41,008 bases of DNA from positions 1 through 41,008 of the forward strand of contig CAYVUV010000089.1 in the NCBI GenBank assembly GCA_964455095.1. Reading direction: 5' to 3'. The notes under the pieces were generated by a model that saw nothing but the letters and a program-made list of their open reading frames with translations, did no database searches and was not told the DNA's origin. Numbering within the stretch: position 1 is the first letter of the stretch; every line of letters starts with the position of its first letter. The position numbers were made by a program, and so were the translations under genes. This document shows, piece by piece, positions 37,410 to 41,008 of this stretch. The DNA is from CAYVUV01 sp964455095 (GTDB lineage Bacteria; Desulfobacterota; Binatia; HRBIN30; CADEER01).

Positions 37410-40022
37410 TCAGCGTGTTTGGAGGATGTCGCCGACGCCAGTCGCAGTCGCCGATTCCTCTACGCCATTGACCAACTCCACCGCCTGGCGCGGAATCCAG
37501 CCGCGGCGCCCATCGGCGCGGCGCACCTGCAGCCAATCCGGCCGCTCCTCGGTGACGTCAAGCACCGTGCCCTCGCCGGCCTGGAAGTGCTCGGTACCCG
37601 AAGCCGTTGGCTCGAAGCGCACCGGTGTGCTGCCCGCCGCCGTGACTACCGCCGTGTTCGTCCACTCGAACTGTTGCAGGCGCCAGGCGAAGTTGACGGC
37701 GACGAAGGCTCCCAGCAGTGCCCCGATCCACACGGCGCGACTCAGCGTCGGCCGCAGCCGCGGCAGCAACAGCAGCGCGGCGGCGAGACCCCACAGCGCC
37801 CACCAGAGCAACGCCGAAACGATGGCGAGCTCGGCGGTGGTGGCGCGCCCGGCGAGCGGAAACGCCAGGCGCTGCCACAACGGCACCTCGGCGGCTTCCT
37901 CGTGCGCCTGTTCGCGCGCATAAGCCAGGTTGACGCGCACGTCGGGATCGCGCGGCAGCAGGCGGCGGGCGCGTTCGTAGTTGACGATCGCCGCCCCGAC
38001 GTGACCGCCCTTGAAGTACGCATTGCCCAGGTTGAAGTAGAGCGCCCCGTTGTCGACGCCGGCGCCGAGGACAGACTCGTAGGCGCGCGCCGCCTCTTCG
38101 TAGTGCCCGGCCTGGTAGGCGGCGTTGCCCTGGAAGAACGCGGTGTGCGGCTCGGCGCGTCCAGTGTCCGACGCCACCGGTTGCGCGGCGAGCGGCGCGG
38201 CCGCCAGCAACGCGGCGAACAGCAGGGCGGCGGCGCGCACGCCGCGGCCGCGCTGGCGTTCGAGCGCGTCGACGATCCCGCGCGCCAGCCGCAGCGCCGT
38301 CTCGCGCTGCGACGCGCCGGAGGCAGCTGGCGCATAGCGCATCTGCTCGACCAGGTCGAAGAAGGCCTCGACGTGCTGCTGCACTTCGCCGCCGGAGCCG
38401 TTGCGCTGCAGACGCTCGAGCACCCGCCCGCGCTCGACCGCGCCGGGCGGCAGGTCGAGCTTGACGCCGAGATAGGCGTGCACTGCCGCCGTCAACTGAT
38501 CGTAGAACGCCGCGCCGTCGCTCGGCGCCAATCCATCGAGCGCCCGCCGCGCCTCGCGTCCGGCTTGGCGCAGGCGCACCAGACGCGGATCGGCGGCGAG
38601 GCGCGCGCGACGGCGCACGAAAGCCGACAGCGCCGCGAACGCCGCGACGGGAACCAACTGCAGGGCCCAGAACCAGAGGCCGCGAAAGAACGCCGCACCG
38701 CGCGGTCGAAACGCCCCGGGCGCGTCCTTGATGTAGACGATGTCGCGCCCGAGCTGCTCCGGCACCGGCTCGGGCGGCGCGGCGACGGCGCCCGGGCCAA
38801 CCACTTGCGGGGCGGCGCTGGCGGCGCCGGCGGTCACCGTCAGCGGAAAGGGCCCGCGCGTGATGGTGCGGTAGGCGCCGGCCTCGGTGTCGAAGAAGCT
38901 GAAGCGCACGGCCGGCAGCTCGGCGATACCGGCCTGCTTGGGGATCAACACCTGCTCGAACACGCGCGTCCCGTCCTCGGCGTCCTTGGCCGGCTGCGGA
39001 TCGTAGGCGCGAAAGCGGTCGTCGACCGGAATGTGCGGCGGCGCGACGCTGCTCAGGTTGCCGTCGCCGCTGATCACCACGCGTACGGTGATCGGATCGC
39101 CGGCGGCGAGCGCCTGCGGCTGCGCGCTGACGGCCAGGTCGAAATGGCCGACCGCGCCGCTGAAGTCGGGCGGCTTCCCCGCCTCGGGCAGGGGCAGCAC
39201 GGTCAGCTGGCGCGACTCGGCGTGCACTTCGGTCGGCCGCCGCTCGGCGCCGCCGAAGAACTGATCGAAGAAGGGATCGTTGCCGCCACCACGCCGGCGA
39301 CTGACGATGAGGTTCAACCCCATCGACGCCGTCACCTCGAGCGGCCCGGGCCGCAGCGGCGTCAGCACGGTGGGGAAGCTCAAGCTCTGGAAGCGGCGGC
39401 CGTTGACCACCTCATCGCGCCGCGTCGGCTGCGGCAGCTTGTCGACCAGCACGCCCTCGTCGGAGATCTTGGGAAACTGCAGGTTGTCGACTTGCATGTT
39501 GCCGACGTAGAGCTTCACCTCGAACGGCACCCGCTCGCCGACCCAGGCCTGCGTCTTGCCGAGGTTCAGGACCAGCGACAGCTCTTCCTTGCCCGGCGCG
39601 CCGGCGGCGCCGGCAGCCGGCTTCGGCAACGCGGCGGCAACCTGCATGCGCACGGCATCGGTACGGTAGGTCGCGCCGTCGGCGGCGAGCTCGAAGGGCC
39701 CGAGCTCGAAGCTGCCCGCCTTGCGCGCCACCATCTGGTAGCGATGGCTGACATGCGCCGACATCTGGCCGTTGACGATCGTCACCTGCGTCGACGGCCC
39801 CAGGTACTGCGCCTGAAAGGACCCCAGGTCGCCCAGATCCGGCGCCGGGGCGTTCTGGGTTCCGGAGATATCGATGCTCAACACGAACGGGTCGCCGACC
39901 GCGACCGAATTGCGGTCGACCGTCGCCTGCACCGTGATGTCCGCGGCCGCCGTCGCCGCGACCAGCACCAGCGCGCACACCGCCAGACACGCGGCGCGCC
40001 CCATTTGAGCTTTCCCAACCAT
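37410..40022 (-). CDS. BatD-BatE fusion protein
   Basis: 870 residues from ATG 40022; an ATG at 40004 is also possible. Signal peptide LAVCALVLVAATAAA, then a BatD region (oxygen-tolerance family, ~25-430: ITVQATVDRNSVAVGDPFVLSIDISG, and SFELGPFELAADG) with beta-sandwich repeats, a TM helix near 455-475 and a helical segment. A second signal-peptide-like stretch (RAAALLFAALLAAAPLAAQ, after an in-frame GTG at 38240) begins a BatE-like half: TPR units (FFQGNAAYQAGHYEEAARAYE and YFNLGNAYFKGGH), two TM helices and an SH3-like end (DWLQVRRADGRRGWIPRQ). Bat proteins assemble with MoxR ATPases and VWA proteins in the envelope. The BatC-like gene lies 32 nt upstream. Confidence 0.88.
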   Translation of the reverse strand: MVGKAQMGRAACLAVCALVLVAATAAADITVQATVDRNSVAVGDPFVLSIDISGTQNAPAPDLGDLGSFQAQYLGPSTQVTIVNGQMSAHVSHRYQMVARKAGSFELGPFELAADGATYRTDAVRMQVAAALPKPAAGAAGAPGKEELSLVLNLGKTQAWVGERVPFEVKLYVGNMQVDNLQFPKISDEGVLVDKLPQPTRRDEVVNGRRFQSLSFPTVLTPLRPGPLEVTASMGLNLIVSRRRGGGNDPFFDQFFGGAERRPTEVHAESRQLTVLPLPEAGKPPDFSGAVGHFDLAVSAQPQALAAGDPITVRVVISGDGNLSSVAPPHIPVDDRFRAYDPQPAKDAEDGTRVFEQVLIPKQAGIAELPAVRFSFFDTEAGAYRTITRGPFPLTVTAGAASAAPQVVGPGAVAAPPEPVPEQLGRDIVYIKDAPGAFRPRGAAFFRGLWFWALQLVPVAAFAALSAFVRRRARLAADPRLVRLRQAGREARRALDGLAPSDGAAFYDQLTAAVHAYLGVKLDLPPGAVERGRVLERLQRNGSGGEVQQHVEAFFDLVEQMRYAPAASGASQRETALRLARGIVDALERQRGRGVRAAALLFAALLAAAPLAAQPVASDTGRAEPHTAFFQGNAAYQAGHYEEAARAYESVLGAGVDNGALYFNLGNAYFKGGHVGAAIVNYERARRLLPRDPDVRVNLAYAREQAHEEAAEVPLWQRLAFPLAGRATTAELAIVSALLWWALWGLAAALLLLPRLRPTLSRAVWIGALLGAFVAVNFAWRLQQFEWTNTAVVTAAGSTPVRFEPTASGTEHFQAGEGTVLDVTEERPDWLQVRRADGRRGWIPRQAVELVNGVEESATATGVGDILQTR

Positions 40023-40054
40023 GCGCAACGGGGGTTACAGACTTCTTTTCGCTC

Positions 40055-41008
40055 TTACCAGTCCTGCGCCGGATCGACGTCGAGAACGGTCCCCACCGGG
40101 CGCCGCACATCTTCCGGACCCAGCTCTTCGCTGCGCGCCGTATCGAGCACCGCCTGGGCCGCTTTCTGCTCGGGCGACGGTTCGTCGTCGCTCTCCTGCG
40201 CGGCCTGCGCGGACGAAGGCGGCTGTTGTTGCGGCTCGGCGTCGGGCTGCGGCTGGTCGCCCCCCGCCGGCTGCTGGTCTGCCTGATCCTGCTTCTGCTC
40301 CTCGCTCGGCTGCGGCTGCTGTTCCTGCTCGCCCTGCTCGCCCTGGTCCTGCTGTGGCTGCTCCTCGGGTTTGCCCTGCTGGTCGTCCTGTTTTTCCTGC
40401 TGGTCCTGCTGCTCCTGCTGGTCCTGTTGCTGATCCTGTTGCTGCTCGTCTTGCTGCTGTTCCTGCTGGTCCTGTTGCTCTTTTTGTTCTTCCTCTTTCT
40501 TCTGCTGTTCCTTTTCCTGTTCTTCCTTCTGCTGCTCCTCGAGCTTTTTCTTCAGCTCGGCGAGCTTCTGCGTCACCAGCTCGTGGTTGTATTTGGGATC
40601 CGGGTCGCTGGGGTCGGCTCCCATGGCGCGCCGGTACGCCGCCAGCGCCTGCTCGTAACTGGTGATCGCCGTCTGCGGCTCTTTGTCGGCCGCGTTGGCC
40701 CCGAGGCGGTAGTACGCGTTGCCGAGATTGAATGCCGCGCGTGCCACCCATGCTGGGTCGCCGCTCGCCGCTACCTTGGTCAGCGAGGCGATCGCGTCGC
40801 TGTATTTCTCCTGCTTGTAGAGCGCCGCGGCGCGGTTGAATTGCAGCAGCGGCGAGTCGGGCGCGTCGACCAGCCCGTCGCCGTACTTGGCCGCCGCATC
40901 GTCGTACTTGCCGGCCTCGTACAGCCGGTTGCCCTCGGCGGCGCGATCGCCGGGCGGATCGAACCATCCCACCAGCCCCGGCATGAGCAGCAACAGCACG
41001 ACGGCGAT
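40055..41008 (-). CDS. BatC-like TPR protein with Gln/Glu-rich tail, N-terminus outside the window
   Basis: The frame is open to the window edge (IAVVLLLLMPGLVGW, end of a hydrophobic N-terminus), so the start is likely just outside; a GTG at 40999 is possible. Four TPR-like units follow: AAEGNRLYEAGKYDDAAAKYG, LLQFNRAAALYKQEKYSDAIASL, ARAAFNLGNAYYRLG and AITSYEQALAAYRRAMGADPSDPD. A long Gln/Glu/Asp/Lys-rich coiled-coil or disordered tail (~100 residues) and an acidic C-terminus ending NPAQDW-like (DVDPAQDW) complete it. Typical of BatC/BatB-linked TPR proteins; BatA/BatB VWA genes and MoxR would be expected beyond 41008. Confidence 0.85.
   Translation of the reverse strand: MAVVLLLLMPGLVGWFDPPGDRAAEGNRLYEAGKYDDAAAKYGDGLVDAPDSPLLQFNRAAALYKQEKYSDAIASLTKVAASGDPAWVARAAFNLGNAYYRLGANAADKEPQTAITSYEQALAAYRRAMGADPSDPDPKYNHELVTQKLAELKKKLEEQQKEEQEKEQQKKEEEQKEQQDQQEQQQDEQQQDQQQDQQEQQDQQEKQDDQQGKPEEQPQQDQGEQGEQEQQPQPSEEQKQDQADQQPAGGDQPQPDAEPQQQPPSSAQAAQESDDEPSPEQKAAQAVLDTARSEELGPEDVRRPVGTVLDVDPAQDW

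Noticed and set aside
37419..40286. A 955-codon open frame on the plus strand
   Set aside because: Antisense to the Bat genes; composition is Arg/Gly/Glu-rich without recognisable domains.
40320..40540. CTG/CTC-rich tract resembling a microsatellite
   Set aside because: On the minus strand it encodes the Gln/Glu-rich tail of the BatC-like protein with mixed codons, not a pure repeat.

Overview
This is a GC-rich window from an envelope-bearing, Gram-negative type bacterium. Evidence for the envelope type is a periplasmic adaptor of the MacA/HlyD kind, a lipoprotein signal, several cleavable signal peptides, c-type cytochrome motifs and Bat proteins. The mixture of NodI/NodJ-like ABC genes, Cys-flanked EF-hand modules on secreted proteins, Thr/Pro linkers and a large AAA/TPR regulator suggests a soil or sediment lineage near Binatota, Desulfobacterota or Myxococcota. 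That placement is inference from gene style only. No rRNA, tRNA, CRISPR array, integrase, transposase or phage gene is visible.

Layout. 1-7.1 kb: the 3' end of a di-heme cytochrome gene, a two-gene ABC exporter, a REP-like doublet, a lone membrane protein (minus strand), an RRM RNA-binding protein that appears to start at ATT, and a secreted beta-propeller protein ending in an EF-hand pair. 7.1-11.3 kb (minus strand): a MacA-like adaptor, MacB-type ATPase, FtsX-type permease and alpha/beta hydrolase, in that order of transcription. 11.4-18.8 kb (plus): a 1184-residue AAA/TPR protein, then two secreted proteins: one with an N-terminal EF-hand pair and a Thr/Pro linker, and one with nine tandem eight-cysteine repeats and a C-terminal anchor. 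18.8-23.4 kb: acyl-CoA synthetase (minus), polytopic membrane protein, ferric-reductase-like membrane protein, DsbA/HCCA-isomerase-like protein, and an NTF2-fold protein (minus). 23.6-25.6 kb: a cold-shock-like RNP cluster of DEAD-box helicase, small Cys-rich protein and Gly-rich RRM protein. 25.8-33.6 kb: molybdopterin oxidoreductase, TerC, pirin, M28 lipoprotein peptidase and RecQ. 33.8-37.4 kb: receiver protein and hybrid histidine kinase. 37.4-41.0 kb (minus): a BatD-BatE fusion and a truncated BatC-like gene.

The most interesting points are the nine-repeat cysteine-rich protein whose ribosome-binding site sits in a hairpin; the shared Cys-flanked EF-hand modules, which would suit a calcium-dependent surface assembly; the ATT start of the first RRM gene; and the helicase/Cys-rich/RRM cluster, in which the helicase and second RRM gene have strong leader hairpins and the helicase and Cys-rich genes overlap by 83 nt. 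Most intergenic regions are short and many hold perfect GC-rich hairpins. None of these was checked by folding software or database search.
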